64,000 nt of DNA from Artemia franciscana (Eukaryota > Arthropoda > Branchiopoda > Anostraca > Artemiidae), in NCBI RefSeq assembly GCF_032884065.1, contig NC_088883.1, positions 33,649,354 to 33,713,353 on the forward strand, given 5' to 3'. Below, piece after piece: positions 37,986 to 52,049 of the stretch. The notes beneath the pieces are model-generated. The model had not been told where the DNA came from, made no database searches, and saw nothing but the letters and a program-made list of their open reading frames with translations. A program made the translations under genes and the position numbers. Each line of letters starts with the position of its first letter. Position 1 is the first letter of the stretch.

Positions 37986-38425
37986 TATGGCACTTGGTAT
38001 TTATAAAGTGACATATAGCGATCGCAAATTCTGTCTGTCTGTCCCGGTTTTGCTAGTTTGGGCACTTCCAGATAAGCTAGGACGATGAAATTTGGCAGGT
38101 ATATCATGGACCGAACCAGATTAAATCAGAAATAGTCGTTTCTCCGATTCTACCATCTGGGGGGAAGGGAGTGGGGGACAGTTAATTCGGAAAAATTAGA
38201 AAAATGAGGTATTTTTAACTTACGAATGGGTAATTGGATTTTAATGAAATTCTATATTTAGAAGGATATCGTGTCTCATTTTAAATCCTGACAAGATCCG
38301 AGGACATTGGGGGAGTTGGAGTGGGATACCTGAAATCTTGGAAAACGCTTAGGGTAGAGGTATCGGGGTGATACTTGGAGGCTAAAATAAGCAAAAGTCG
38401 TGAAGGTGCACAATTCGTATTCTCG
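37985..38425 (+). repeat. Dispersed repeat R2, copy 2
   Basis: Opens with TTATAAAGTGACATATAGCG, a TCTGTCTGTCCCGGTTTTGC block and ATGAAATTTGGCAGGTATAT. The rest is the inverse of 31690-32160. It stops at about 38425, where RepHel sequence begins. Confidence 0.6.
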
Positions 38426-38429
38426 ATTG

Positions 38430-38640
38430 ACGCGTGCGAAACGTCAACTCCAAGTCAAATTCGTGCATTGTTTAGAATCATACTAACAACTTGCTCTCCA
38501 TCAACTCCTACAGAGTTAAGGGAAAAATATAAATAAAAAATGTCCGAAGAAATACTCCATCGAAAACGGTTAGAGACGTCAGATATGACTTTTGATTTTA
38601 CATCATAAATTTATAACTACACTTTAGTTATTATAGAAGA
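38430..38640 (+). pseudogene. Hel-8 RepHel linker fragment, left of the Hel-9 insertion
   Basis: Matches 9838-10050 of Hel-4 with scattered substitutions and at least two stop codons (AAATAA at about 38532; CATAA at about 38606). It ends exactly at ...TAGAAGA, where Hel-9 interrupts it, and resumes at 39885. Confidence 0.8.
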
Positions 38641-38879
38641 CTAGCTGTTGGGGTGGGGCTTCGCGCCACCCCAACACCTAGTTGGTGGGGCGCTTCGCGC
38701 CCCCCAAGCCCCCCCGCGCGCGTAAGTCGTTACGCGCCATATTAGTTACGCGCCATTGAAGCTGTGTCCCTGTGTCCCACCTGTGAATAGAGATAGATAT
38801 AAATATATATTTTTAACTACGTAAAATATGCGAATATACAACATTCTTCGCTGTCCCATTGTCTGTGCATATAAATAGC

Positions 38880-39245
38880 ATTTATATTCCCTGTGTCCCG
38901 GTCGTCATTTGTGTCTTGGTGTCCCAGTTTGTAATTTCTCTTTGAGTGTCCCGGTCGTCATTTATATTCCCTGTGTCCCAGTGTCCCGGTCGTCATTTGT
39001 GTACCGGTGTCCCGGTCTGTAATTTCTATTCAAACAATCCCTGTGTCTCAGTCGTCAATTATATATCCCGCCTGTGCCCCCAGCGTCCCCGTTGTAGCTG
39101 TGTCCCTGTGTCCCGGTCGTCACTTATATTCCCGGTCGTGATTTGTGTCCGGGTGTCCCAGTCTGTAATTTTTCTTTGAGGTTCCCGGTCGTCATTTATA
39201 TTCCCTCTGTGTCGGTCGTCATTTGTGTCCCGGTCTGTAATTTAT
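38880..39245. repeat. CCGGGACAC minisatellite (Hel-9, complement)
   Basis: The minisatellite appears here as GTGTCCCGGTCGTCATTTAT units, in the same position relative to the small gene as in Hel-3 and Hel-7. Confidence 0.85.
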
Positions 39246-39365
39246 CTTTGAGTGTTTTTTCTTTTTAGTTTTTTTTTAGTTTTTTACATTTTTTCAGTTT
39301 TCTTTTTCTTCTTTATTTTTCAGCGTCACTATGAAGTACATATCGCCGAACCTTTGTTTTTTAAC

Positions 39366-39731
39366 TTAAATCTGGTAGGCATTGATGACCTTATCCAAGT
39401 CAAAATCCCAAACCCAATCATCATCGCTATCATTTTCAGTTTTGATATGTTTTGACTCTCGCTTTCCAGGTGAATTTTCATCTAACTGCGCGGTTTTGCG
39501 TTCTTTAGCTGCAAGCCTGTTTTCTTGCTGTTCTTGTGATTCCTCGGCACGCTTTCTTTTCTTACTTTCTCTATTAGCTGCAAGCCTGTTTTCTTGCTGT
39601 TCTTGTGATTCCTCGGCACGCTTTCTTTTCTTACTTTCTCTATCAGCAGCAAGTTTTTTGGCATAGACTCTTTGAGCAGCTTCCTCGGCTGTTGCCATTG
39701 TAGGTTCTTCAGTCATTTTACAATTAAACAT
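39366..39731 (-). CDS. Small STPR-like protein with acidic tail (121 aa), Hel-9 copy
   Basis: An intact frame of the same length as the Hel-3 copy, with two full 23-residue repeats followed by AAKERKTAQLDENSPGKRE and the conserved acidic tail DSDDDWVWDFDLDKVINAY. Differences from the Hel-3 and Hel-7 proteins are few and keep the acidic and aromatic positions. The start is the first ATG downstream of the TATA-like box; a second ATG lies five codons in. AATAAA (complement TTTATT at 39312-39317) follows the stop. Because this element is cleanly inserted in another Helitron, it was mobile after Hel-8 arrived. Confidence 0.65.
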   Translation of the reverse strand: MFNCKMTEEPTMATAEEAAQRVYAKKLAADRESKKRKRAEESQEQQENRLAANRESKKRKRAEESQEQQENRLAAKERKTAQLDENSPGKRESKHIKTENDSDDDWVWDFDLDKVINAYQI

Positions 39732-39749
39732 TTTTCCGTGAACGCATGT

Positions 39750-39836
39750 CTTAAATATCTTTAATGACGTCACCGTCATAGCAAAAATGACGACAACTAA
39801 CTTCATGACGTCAGTCGACACAGAAACATGACGTCA
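39750..39836 (-). promoter_or_regulatory. CRE triplet of the Hel-9 small gene
   Basis: Three perfect TGACGTCA palindromes at 39829-39836, 39806-39813 and 39765-39772 (spacings 23 and 41 bp), followed in gene direction by AAGATATTTAAGAC. This is the only copy where all three sites are perfect and the element is complete. Confidence 0.65.
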
Positions 39837-39884
39837 CCTGACAGACAGACACACAGACAGACAACTTATTTTTATATATATAGA

Positions 39885-41794
<1,910 letters not shown>

Positions 41795-41805
41795 TACAAT
41801 ACAAA

Positions 41806-42309
41806 TTAACTGCGTAAAACTTGCGAATATACAACATTCTTCGCTGTCCAATTGTCGCTGCATATAAATACATTGTCAGGTTTACCGACCCTCGAACATG
41901 CAACGTACAATTGTCCATGGGAAAAACAATCAGTATTAAGATCTATACCACATTTTTCTAATGATTGACCTTGAGCTTTGTTAATGGTGATTGCAAATAC
42001 TAATCGAATTGGGAATTGCAATCTTTTAAATTGAAAAAGCAGATCCGTTGGAATCATGGGAATGCGAGGAATAAGAACAGCCTCACCCTCATAAGGCCCT
42101 GTCAAGATTGTGGCCTCTATTAGGTTTTCCATTGTTTTTTTTACGGCAAGTCGCGTGCCATTGCAAAGCTTTGGTGGGTTGATATTTCTTAAATGTATTA
42201 TTGGTACGCCTATTTTTAGTTGTAGCACGTGTGGTGGAAACCCTGAAGGATCTATGGAATTTAAAAATTCAGATGGATAATTAACCGCTTCATTTGGTTC
42301 CAAAACTGT
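41806..42309 (-). pseudogene. Hel-10 helicase C-terminus
   Basis: An open stretch of 165 codons (41806-42303) with the C-terminal helicase motifs [13 protein letters not shown] and [11 protein letters not shown], ending in VLRS. It is cut upstream at about 42309, exactly where the ankyrin inverted repeat begins. It lacks Walker A and B, so it is non-functional. Confidence 0.85.
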
Positions 42310-42897
42310 CTTTCAAGCCCCCCTCCCCCCACTAAATAATTTTAAAAATGACAATGGTTTTGAAATGAAATGGTTTTGAATTATCTAGGACTGAGAGTAA
42401 ATGTCTGTTTTTAAGTAGTTTCTTCATTGTCATGATGGCAACTAACGACTTTTTTTCTTTGTTCACTGGAAAATTTTCGTTCATTTCATTGTCAATATAT
42501 CAGTGACTGCACGTAAATCCTAGGGTGTCTTGTGATTGAGATCCAATAGAATATAGCCATATGGTTTACTTGTAGCCTGATTATATGCCGAGAATAGAAA
42601 TTTCGGTTCACCTGGGTATATTTGTCTGTTTAAAGTTATGAGGAAACTTCAATCACGAACAACCCTGTAGGTGATATAGTAAAGATGTCAAGCCTCTGTA
42701 TAAATTTTGTTATAAGTTTTCCCTTTTAAGATTAGCCAAAATTATTAATACTCCTGCTACTTAAGCTTCTTTTAAACATTTGTCCAGATGTAAAAACTGC
42801 ATTAAAATACAAATCATTGCGGTCACAATCTAAAAAAGGGGAGAACGGTTACTGATCAATTTTTTTTTCAGTTTTACGGTGTTTTTCAATTTTTATT

Positions 42898-44337
42898 TTA
42901 GGTGGAGATAAATTTTTTTCTTCTTTTCCCTTTTCTTAATTTCCGCACAGAGAATTTTTTTAAACCAAACAAAATTTGAAGTTCTTCCTTAAACTCTAAG
43001 TAATTTTTCAAAACTTCAGGAACATTAAAACCTTCAAAATTATAACACACTTGTACATAGCTTGCATCTTTTCTTATCAAATTGCGGCGAATTGATTTCA
43101 GCGTGTTAGTCTTTTTAAAGGCAAGGCTACATAGTTTCCAAAACCAATTCCTAGTTTGTGCCACTTCTAATGTCCGCTGTTTTACTAACCAAGTTAGCAT
43201 TGAAAGATGCATATCTTTTTTCAGTCTTGTGACCAAAAAGAGGTTGTGACCCAAAATCATAGAACTCTTTGAGTAAAACTGCATTATTTTCAACAAAATA
43301 TTCAGTTACGGCGACATGTTTTTCACTTGTTGCTAGCATTAAGGGTGTTCTATTGTAATAATTGAAGGCGTTTATATTGGCACCATTTGAAATCAGTATC
43401 TTACAAACATCTACTGATCCTATCCTAGCAGCATAGTGTAACGGTGTTTCATTTGCATTATCTAAGGTATTTACGTTGGCATCATTTGAAATAAGCTCCT
43501 TACAAACAGCTAATTTTCCTTGTTCAGAGGCATAGTGTAACGGTGTTCGATGAAAATTGCCTAAGGCATTTACGTTGGCACCATTTGAAAAGCTGCTTAC
43601 AAACAGCTAAGTCTCCTTGTTTAGCGACATAGTGTAACGGTGTTCGTCCTAAATAGTCTAAGCTATTTACGTTGGCACCATTTGAAATAAGCTGCTCACA
43701 AACAGCTAATTTTCCTTGGTCAGCAGCATAGTGTGACCGTGTCCAATCGAATTCATCGAAAGCGTTTATCTTGGCACCATTTGAAATCAGTAGCTTACAA
43801 ACATCTACTGATCCTATCCTAGCAGCATATTTTAACGGTGTTTTATTTATATTATCTAAGGTATTTACGTTGGCACCATTTGAAATAAGCTGGTTACAAA
43901 CAGCTAATTTTCCTCGGTAAGCAGCATAGTGTAGCGGTGTGACATTACAATAGTCTAAGGCATTTACGTTGACACCATTTGAAAAGCTGCCTACAAACAG
44001 CTAAGTTTCCTTGTTTAGCGGCATAGTGTAACGGTGTTCGTCCTAAATAGTCTAAGCTATTTACGTTGGCACCATTTGAAATAAGCTGCTCACAAATAGC
44101 TAATTTTCCTTGGTCAGCAGAATAGTGTAACCGTGTCCAATCGAATTCATCGAAAGCGTTTATCTTGGCACCTTTTGAATCAGTAGCTTACAAACATCTA
44201 CTGATCCTATCCTAGCAGCATAGTTTAACGGTGTTTTATTTATATTATCTAAGGTATTTACGTTAGCACCATTTAAAATAAGCTGGTTACGAACAGCTAA
44301 TTTTCCTCGGTAAGCAGCATAGTGTAGCGGTGTGACA
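42898..44337 (-). pseudogene. Degraded ankyrin 3' part and SOCS-box-like end, left copy
   Basis: Continues the ankyrin array beyond the stop at 44338 in shifting frames; see the right-arm copy (55141-56580) for the description. The terminal frame (42898-43296) carries the SOCS-like segment with GFNVPEVLKNYLEF; the right copy has Ile instead of Val in this motif. Confidence 0.65.
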
Positions 44338-46365
44338 TTACAATAGTCTAAGGCATTTACGTTGACACCATTTGAAAAGCTGTCTACAAACAGCTAAGTT
44401 TCCTTGTTTAGCGGCATAGTGTAACGGTGTTCGTCCTAAATAGTCTAAGCTATTTACGTTGGCACCATTTGAAATAAGCTGCTCACAAATAGCTAATTTT
44501 CCTTGGTCAGCAGAAAAGTGTAACCGTGGCCAATCGAATTCAACGAAAGCGTTTATCTTGGCACCATTTGAAATCAGTAGTTTACAAACATCTACTGATC
44601 CTGTCCTAGCAGCATAGTTTAACGGTGTTCTATTTATATTATCTAAGGTATTTACGTTGGCACCATTTGAAATGAGCTGGTTACAAACAGCTAATTTTCC
44701 TCGGTAAGCAGCATAGTGTAGCGGTGTGACATTACAATAGTCTAAGGCATTTACTTTGGCACCATTTGAAATAAGCTGCTTACAAACAGCTGATTTTCCT
44801 TGTTCAGCGGCATAGTGTAACGGTGTTCGTTCTAAATTATCTAAGTTATTTACGTTGGCACCATTTGAAATAAGCTGCTTACAAACAGCTAATTCTCCTC
44901 GGTAAGCAGCATAGTGTAGCGGTGTGACATTACAATAGTCTAAGGCATTTACTTTGGCCCCATTTGAAATAAGTTGCTTACAAACAGCTGATTTTCCTTG
45001 TTCAGCGGCATAGTGTAACGGTGTTCGTTCTAAATTATCTAAGTTATTTACGTTGGCACCATTTGAAATAAGCTGCTTACAAACAGCTAATGGTCCTCGG
45101 TAAGCAGCATAGTGTAGCGGTGTGACATTACAATAGTCTATTGCATTTACTTTGGCACCATTTGAAATAAGCTGCTTACAAACAGCTGATTTTCCTTGTT
45201 CAGCGGCATAGTGTAACGGTGTTCGTTCTAAATTATCTAAGTTATTTACGTTGGCACCATTTGAAATAAGCTGCTTACAAACAGCTAATTTTCCTCGGTA
45301 AGCAGCATAGTGTAGTGGTGTGCCATTCTCGTAGGTATTTACGTTGGCACCATTTGAAATAAGCTGCTCACAAACAGATAATTTTCCTTGGTCAGCAGCA
45401 TAGTGTAACCGTGTCAAATCGAATTTATCGAAAGTGTTTATCTTGGCACCATTTGAAATCAGCAGCTTACAAACATCTACTGATCCTATCCTAGCAGCAT
45501 AGTTTAACGGTGTTTTATTTATATTATCTAAGGTATTTACGTTGGCACCATTTGAAATAAGCTGGTTACAAACAGCTAATTTTCCTCGGTAAGCAGCATA
45601 GTGTAGCGGTGTGACATTACAATAGTCTAAGGCATTTACTTTGGCACCATTTGAAATAAGCTGCTTAGAAACAGCTGATTTCCCTTGATAAGCGGCATAG
45701 TGTAACGGTGTTCGTTCTAAATTATCTAAGTTATTTACGTTGGCACCTTTGGAAATAAGCTGCTCACAAACAGATAATTTTCCTCGGTAAGCAGCAAAGT
45801 GTAGCGGTGTGACATTACAATAGTCTACGGCATTTACTTTGGCACCATTTGAAATAAGCTGCTTACAAACAGCTGATTTTCCTTGTTCAGCGGCATAGTG
45901 TAACGGTGTTCGTTCTAAATTATCTAAGTTATTTATGTTGGCACCATTTGAAATAAGCTGCTCACAAACAGATAATTTTCCTCGGTAAGCAGCATAGTGT
46001 AGCGGTGTGACATTACAATAGTCTAAGGCATTTACTTTGGCACCATTTGAAATAAGCTGCTTACAAACAGCTGATTTTCCTTGTTCAGCGGCATAGTGTA
46101 ACGGTGTTCGTTCTAAATTATCTAAGTTATTTATGTTGGCACCATTTGAAATAAGCTGATTACAAACAGCTAATTTTCCTCGGTAAGCAGCATAGTGTAG
46201 CGGTGTGACATTACAATAGTCTAAGGCATTTACGTTGGTACCATTTGAAATAAGCTGCTTACAAATAGCTAATTTTCCTTGTTCAGCAGCATAGTGTAAC
46301 GGTGTTCGATTAAAAGCATAGTGTAACGATGCGCTTCTTGAAGGTTCTATCGGATTTATTTGCAT
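44338..46365 (-). CDS. Ankyrin-repeat protein, 675 aa, left copy
   Basis: Nearly 20 tandem 33-residue ankyrin repeats with consensus TPLHYAA-x-G-x-AVC-QLISNGA-VN. Many alternate as 66-residue pairs (AAEQGKSAVCKQLISNGAKV followed by AAYRGKLAVC), so the array grew by duplication of pairs. There is no signal peptide or membrane span; a cytosolic binding scaffold is expected. The start MQINPIEPSRSAS is the first ATG and is preceded by A-rich sequence. It ends prematurely in QLFKWCQRKCLRLL because two bases are missing in the 20th repeat. It differs from the right copy by T/P and V/D residues. Single exon as seen. It may be a truncated product or a pseudogene. Confidence 0.7.
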   Translation of the reverse strand: MQINPIEPSRSASLHYAFNRTPLHYAAEQGKLAICKQLISNGTNVNALDYCNVTPLHYAAYRGKLAVCNQLISNGANINNLDNLERTPLHYAAEQGKSAVCKQLISNGAKVNALDYCNVTPLHYAAYRGKLSVCEQLISNGANINNLDNLERTPLHYAAEQGKSAVCKQLISNGAKVNAVDYCNVTPLHFAAYRGKLSVCEQLISKGANVNNLDNLERTPLHYAAYQGKSAVSKQLISNGAKVNALDYCNVTPLHYAAYRGKLAVCNQLISNGANVNTLDNINKTPLNYAARIGSVDVCKLLISNGAKINTFDKFDLTRLHYAADQGKLSVCEQLISNGANVNTYENGTPLHYAAYRGKLAVCKQLISNGANVNNLDNLERTPLHYAAEQGKSAVCKQLISNGAKVNAIDYCNVTPLHYAAYRGPLAVCKQLISNGANVNNLDNLERTPLHYAAEQGKSAVCKQLISNGAKVNALDYCNVTPLHYAAYRGELAVCKQLISNGANVNNLDNLERTPLHYAAEQGKSAVCKQLISNGAKVNALDYCNVTPLHYAAYRGKLAVCNQLISNGANVNTLDNINRTPLNYAARTGSVDVCKLLISNGAKINAFVEFDWPRLHFSADQGKLAICEQLISNGANVNSLDYLGRTPLHYAAKQGNLAVCRQLFKWCQRKCLRLL

Positions 46366-46690
46366 TTTATTTTAATTTCTCAGTTACGACCAACTAGAAT
46401 TTGTTCTTTACTATATCAAGTTCATAAAACCTAAAAAGAAAATTCTTTTAAAATTTTCGGCTATTTCTCTTATCGAATTAGAAAATTCAAATTTCTCCTC
46501 AGACACTAAAAATATTTTTGCAATTTACATGATAACCTTAGAGATTATGAGCTGAGAATTAAATTAAAATAAAATTTAGAGTGAGGTTTTCTTTTTGCTA
46601 TGGAAATGTAAAACGTCATTATACAAATTTCCTTTACACAATCTACTGAAACTTTTTAAAGATCAAATAAAAAAACAAGTTTTTTTTAAA
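46366..46690. other. 5' flank of the left ankyrin gene
   Basis: AT-rich, no frame and no clear TATA or initiator. It is mirrored at 52788-53112. Confidence 0.5.
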
Positions 46691-47428
46691 AAGAAAGTAA
46701 GGAGCGACATTAAAACTCAAAACAAACAGAAATTACTCCTTATATGACAGGGGCTGTTCCCTTTTCAACGCCTCACTCTTTACGCTAAAGTTTGACTCTT
46801 TCTCTTAACTCTACTTTTTAAAACAGGAAATAGGAGGAAAAGCTATTTACGAAATAGGAGGATAGGAGGAAAAGCCCCTTTCATATAAGGATTAATTTCT
46901 GTTTGTTTTAAGTTTTAATGTCGCTCCTTACTTTCATATAAAAACACTTTTTTTTTATTTTAATTTCTAGACGTTTTTGAATTAATCCATGTTTTGATCT
47001 TGGCTCTCCGCATATAAATAATTTAAACGAAATTTTGTATATTATTTTTTTTTTTGGCTAAATTGCTTTCTCATAGTTTTATTCGGAAGATTTTGAGAAA
47101 AGGGAGCGAGGGAGGAGGCCTAGTTGCCCTCTAATTTTTGATTACCAAAAAGACAGCTAGAACTTTTATTTTTTTACGAACTTTTTCATTAGTAAAAAAT
47201 ATTTATAACTTACGAATTAACTTACGTAATAAACTTCTATATTCGTATGTTTTTATTGCGTATATGAGGGGGTTCTACCCTCGTCAATACCTCGCTCTTT
47301 ACACTACAGCTTAAATTTTGTCCAAATTCCTTAAGAATGACCCCTGAATCACAAACGCCATAGAATAAATAGTTGAATTTACTAAAAATACTTTAGCGTA
47401 AAGAGTTACGTAGATTACGTAACCTACG
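46691..47428 (-). repeat. R1 repeat with foldback core, left arm
   Basis: The foldback core at 46691-46935 (AAGTAAGGAGCGACATT against AATGTCGCTCCTTACTT) is followed by sequence matching 35770-36240. It is mirrored at 52050-52787. Confidence 0.7.
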
Positions 47429-47482
47429 AATTAAGTTACGTAACGAACTTCTATATTTGTATATTTTAACAAATATTACGTA

Positions 47483-47644
47483 CTAGCTGTTGGGTTGGCG
47501 CTTCGCGCCACCCCAACACCTAGTTGGTGGGGGCGCTTTGCGACCCCCCCAAGCCCCCCCGCGCGCGTAAGTCGTTACGCGCCATATTAGTTACGCGCCA
47601 TTGTAGTTGTGCCCCTATGTCCCACCTGTGAATATAGATATATA

Positions 47645-47737
<93 letters not shown>

Positions 47738-47744
47738 ATATATA
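47483..47744 (-). mobile_element. Helitron 3'-end fragment, left arm
   Basis: CTAG at 47483-47486 and doubled hairpins, then GTCCCACCTGTGAATATAGA and a TA tract (about 47640-47744). It abuts a plus-strand 5' region, so two Helitron ends meet across TA. Confidence 0.7.
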
Positions 47745-48830
<1,086 letters not shown>

Positions 48831-49124
48831 TAGGGCATCGTAGCATCGATGAGTTTAAGCAATTCTTGTCAACTGATTGTTTTGCCTATAAAGAATATTA
48901 TCTCGTGGTAAGAACTGATCACCGACCACAACGATTGCCACTTTGTTGATAGTTGCGTATCAGGAGGCATCAATTCGATTGCTGTTTTTAAGCAGAAGCA
49001 CTAAATTATTATTTTTGTGGAAAAGATGATATATATTAATATATATATATATATATTTTCTTTTTAGTTTTTATCTTTTTATTAGTAAAAGATAAACGTA
49101 ACTTACAAAATAGCTTGCGTAACG
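48831..49124. other. Unassigned spacer sequence
   Basis: Nothing firmly recognised. A short TA run lies at 49030-49057. The stretch from 48835 to 48950 does not match other repeats in the window. Confidence 0.4.
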
Positions 49125-49167
49125 AGCTAGGTGTTGGGGTGGCGCGAAGCGCCACCTCAACAGCTAG
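49125..49167 (+). mobile_element. Solo Helitron terminal hairpin between two CTAGs
   Basis: GCTAGGTGTTGGGGTGGCGC, loop GAA, then GCGCCACCTCAACAGCTAG, with no other Helitron sequence to the left. It corresponds exactly to the second (distal) terminator module, bounded on both sides by CTAG. Confidence 0.7.
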
Positions 49168-49169
49168 TT

Positions 49170-49204
<35 letters not shown>

Positions 49205-49208
<4 letters not shown>

Positions 49209-49309
49209 GATATGTGATGAAATAATTCAGACGCCATATGCGGACAGTGACGTCACTCGACAGACACACAGACAACTTATTTATATATATCTATCTATCT
49301 ATCTATCTA
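49205..49309 (-). mobile_element. Helitron 5'-end fragment, inverted
   Basis: Complement of the 5' region: TGACGTCA at 49247-49254, then GACAGACACACAGACAACTT and TATATATATC. It stands head to head with the plus-strand 5' end at about 49310, separated by TCTA repeats. Confidence 0.65.
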
Positions 49310-51070
49310 TCTTCTATATATATAAAAATAAGTTGTCTGTCTGTCTGTCTGTGGATGGATCAGGTGACGTCACCTGAAAAAACTGGATCAGGTGACGTCA
49401 AAACTGAAAAAACTAAAAAAAAGCAAAAACTACAAAAAAAACTAAAAACTAATAAAAAAAATAAAAAAGCTAAAAAACTAAAAAAACTAAAAAAAGGCAA
49501 AAACTACAAAAAAAACTAAAAACTAATAAAAAAGCTAAAAAACTGAAAAAACTAAAAAAAGGCAAAAACTACAAAAAAAACTAAAAACTAATAAAAAAAA
49601 TAAAAAAGCTAAAAAACTAAAAAAACTAAAAAAAGGCAAAAACTACAAAAAAAACTAAAAACTAATAAAAAAGCTAAAAAACTAAAAAAACTAAAAAAAG
49701 GCAAAAACTACAAAAAAACTAAAAACTAATAAAAAAAATAAAAAAGCTAAAAAACTAAAAAAACTAAAAAAACTAAAAAAACTAAAAAAAGGTAAAAAAC
49801 TAAAAAAATTAAAAACTAAAAAAAAATAAAAAAAAGGAAAAAACTGAAAAATAAGCTAAAAGAAAGGTAAAAACCAATAAAAAACTAAAAAAAAAACTGA
49901 AAAAACTAAAAAAAGGCAAAAACTACAAAAAAAAACTAAAAACTAATAAAAAAAGTAAAAAAGCTAAAAAACTAAAAAAACTAAAAAAACTAAAAAAAGG
50001 TAAAAAACTAAAAAAAATAAAAAATAAAAAAAAAACTAAAAAAAAGGAAAAAACTGAAAAATAAGCTAAAATAAAGGTAAAAACCAATAAAAAACTAAAA
50101 AGAAAAAAAGGAAAAAACTAAAAAAAAATTTTCATCTAAAAAACTAAAAAAAACTAAAAAAGGTAAAAACTAAAAGAACTAAAAAAGAAAAAAATAAATG
50201 ACGAAACTCAAAGAGAAAGCGACCAGGACAAAAGGAATCTTCGATTAGCAATCAACAAAGCACCGGGACACAGGGAGTATAAATGACGACCAGGACATAA
50301 GTAAAAAAAAAAAAAACTATCTATATATATAAATCGTGGATCAGGTGACGTCACTGAAAAAACTGGATCAGGTGACGTCAAAACTGAAAAAACTAAAAAA
50401 AGGCAAAAACTACAAAAAAAACTAAAAACTAATAAAAAAAATAAAAAAGCTAAAAAACTAAAAAAACTAAAAAAAGGCAAAAACTACAAAAAAAATTAAA
50501 AACTAATAAAAAAGCTAAAAAACTAAAAAAACTAAAAAAACGCAAAAACTACAAAAAAAACTAAAAACTAATAAAAAAGCTAAAAAACTGAAAAAACTAA
50601 AAAAAGGCAAAAACTACAAAAAAAACTAAAAACTAATAAAAAAAATAAAAAAGCTAAAAAACTAAAAAAACTAAAAAAAGGCAAAAACTACAAAAAAAAC
50701 TAAAAACTAATAAAAAAGCTAAAAAACTAAAAAAACTAAAAAAAGGCAAAAACTACAAAAAAACTAAAAACTAATAAAAAAAATAAAAAAGCTAAAAAAC
50801 TAAAAAAACTAAAAAAACTAAAAAAACTAAAAAAAGGTAAAAAACTAAAAAAATTAAAAACTAAAAAAAAATAAAAAAAAGGAAAAAACTGAAAAATAAG
50901 CTAAAAGAAAGGTAAAAACCAATAAAAAACTAAAAAAAAAACTGAAAAAACTAAAAAAAGGCAAAAACTACAAAAAAAAACTAAAAACTAATAAAAAAAG
51001 TAAAAAAGCTAAAAAACTAAAAAAACTAAAAAAACTAAAAAAAGGTAAAAAACTAAAAAAAATAAAAAAT
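49310..51070 (+). repeat. Tandemly duplicated Helitron 5' end plus A-rich array
   Basis: Unit 1 (about 49310-50319) starts with the Helitron 5' end TCTATATATATAAAAATAAG and GGATCAGGTGACGTCA, followed by A-rich units such as AAAAAGGCAAAAACTACAAA. Unit 2 (about 50320-51070) starts again with TCTATATATATAAATCGTGG and repeats the same block almost base for base before being cut by a TA tract. Frames here are low-complexity artefacts. Confidence 0.8.
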
Positions 51071-51088
51071 ATATAAAAATATATATAT

Positions 51089-51169
<81 letters not shown>
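51071..51169. repeat. (TA)n at the inner end of the right arm
   Basis: TA tract with AAATATAT interruptions, facing 48299-48441 across the spacer. Confidence 0.9.
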
Positions 51170-51170
<1 letters not shown>

Positions 51171-51325
51171 TAGCTGTTGGGGTGGCGCTTCGCGCCACCC
51201 CAACACCTAGTTGGTGGGGGCGCTTCGCGCCCCCCCCCCCAAGCCCCCCCGCGCGCGTAAGTCGTTACGCGCCATATTAGTTACGCGCCATTGTAGTTGT
51301 GTCCCTATGTCCCACCTGTGAATAT

Positions 51326-51416
<91 letters not shown>

Positions 51417-51723
51417 TTTAACTACGTAAAACTTGCGAAAAGAGTCTATGCCAAAAAACTTGCTGCTGATAGAGAAAGTCAGAAAAGAAAGCGTGCCGAG
51501 GAACTATCAGCAGCAAGTTTTTTGGCATAGACTCTTTGAGCATCTTCATCAGTCATTGTAAACTTAAACATTAATAGATTTCTACGTGAACATATGTCTT
51601 ATATAACTTGAATGACGTCACCGTCAAAGCAAAAATGACGACAACTAATTTCATGACGTCCGCCGACACAGAAACATGACGTCACCTGACAACTAATTTC
51701 ATGACGTCAGCAGAAACTGACGT
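51170..51723 (-). mobile_element. Rearranged short Helitron, right arm (mirror of 47745-48298)
   Basis: Same content in reverse: 3' CTAG at 51170-51173, TA tract (about 51327-51413), helicase stop relic, the micro-palindrome of the small-gene start (about 51438-51533) and CRE sites up to 51723. Confidence 0.7.
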
Positions 51724-51732
51724 CATATATAT

Positions 51733-51823
<91 letters not shown>

Positions 51824-51985
51824 TATATATCTATATTCACAGGTGGGACATAGGGGCACAACTACAATGGCGCGTAACTAATATGGCGCGTAACGACTTA
51901 CGCGCGCGGGGGGGCTTGGGGGGGTCGCAAAGCGCCCCCACCAACTAGGTGTTGGGGTGGCGCGAAGCGCCAACCCAACAGCTAG
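51724..51985 (+). mobile_element. Helitron 3'-end fragment, right arm (mirror of 47483-47744)
   Basis: TA tract, CACAGGTGGGACATAGG, hairpins and CTAG at 51982-51985, followed by TACGTAATATTTG. Confidence 0.7.
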
Positions 51986-52049
51986 TACGTAATATTTGTT
52001 AAAATATACAAATATAGAAGTTCGTTACGTAACTTAATTCGTAGGTTAC

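Larger units (their letters stand above)
38641..39884 (-). mobile_element. Hel-9: complete 1244-bp non-autonomous Helitron with exact insertion site
   Basis: In element orientation the 5' TC is at 39884-39883 and the 3' CTAG at 38644-38641. The flanks are ...TAGAAGA and TTTGTGCGTAAG. The uninterrupted homolog at about 10040 reads TAGAAGATTTGTGC, so insertion was between A and T with no target duplication or loss, the canonical Helitron rule. Contents: CRE triplet, small gene (39366-39731), AATAAA, minisatellite, a helicase-end relic and the doubled hairpin. Confidence 0.95.

Noticed and set aside
48835-48950. Possible LTR-retrotransposon RNase H scrap (YLVVRTDHRP-like reading)
   Set aside because: Only about ten residues resemble the motif, with no supporting domain or frame around it.
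49238-50480. Lys-rich and Phe-rich frames in the A-rich arrays
   Set aside because: Low-complexity artefacts of ACTAAAAA tandem sequence.
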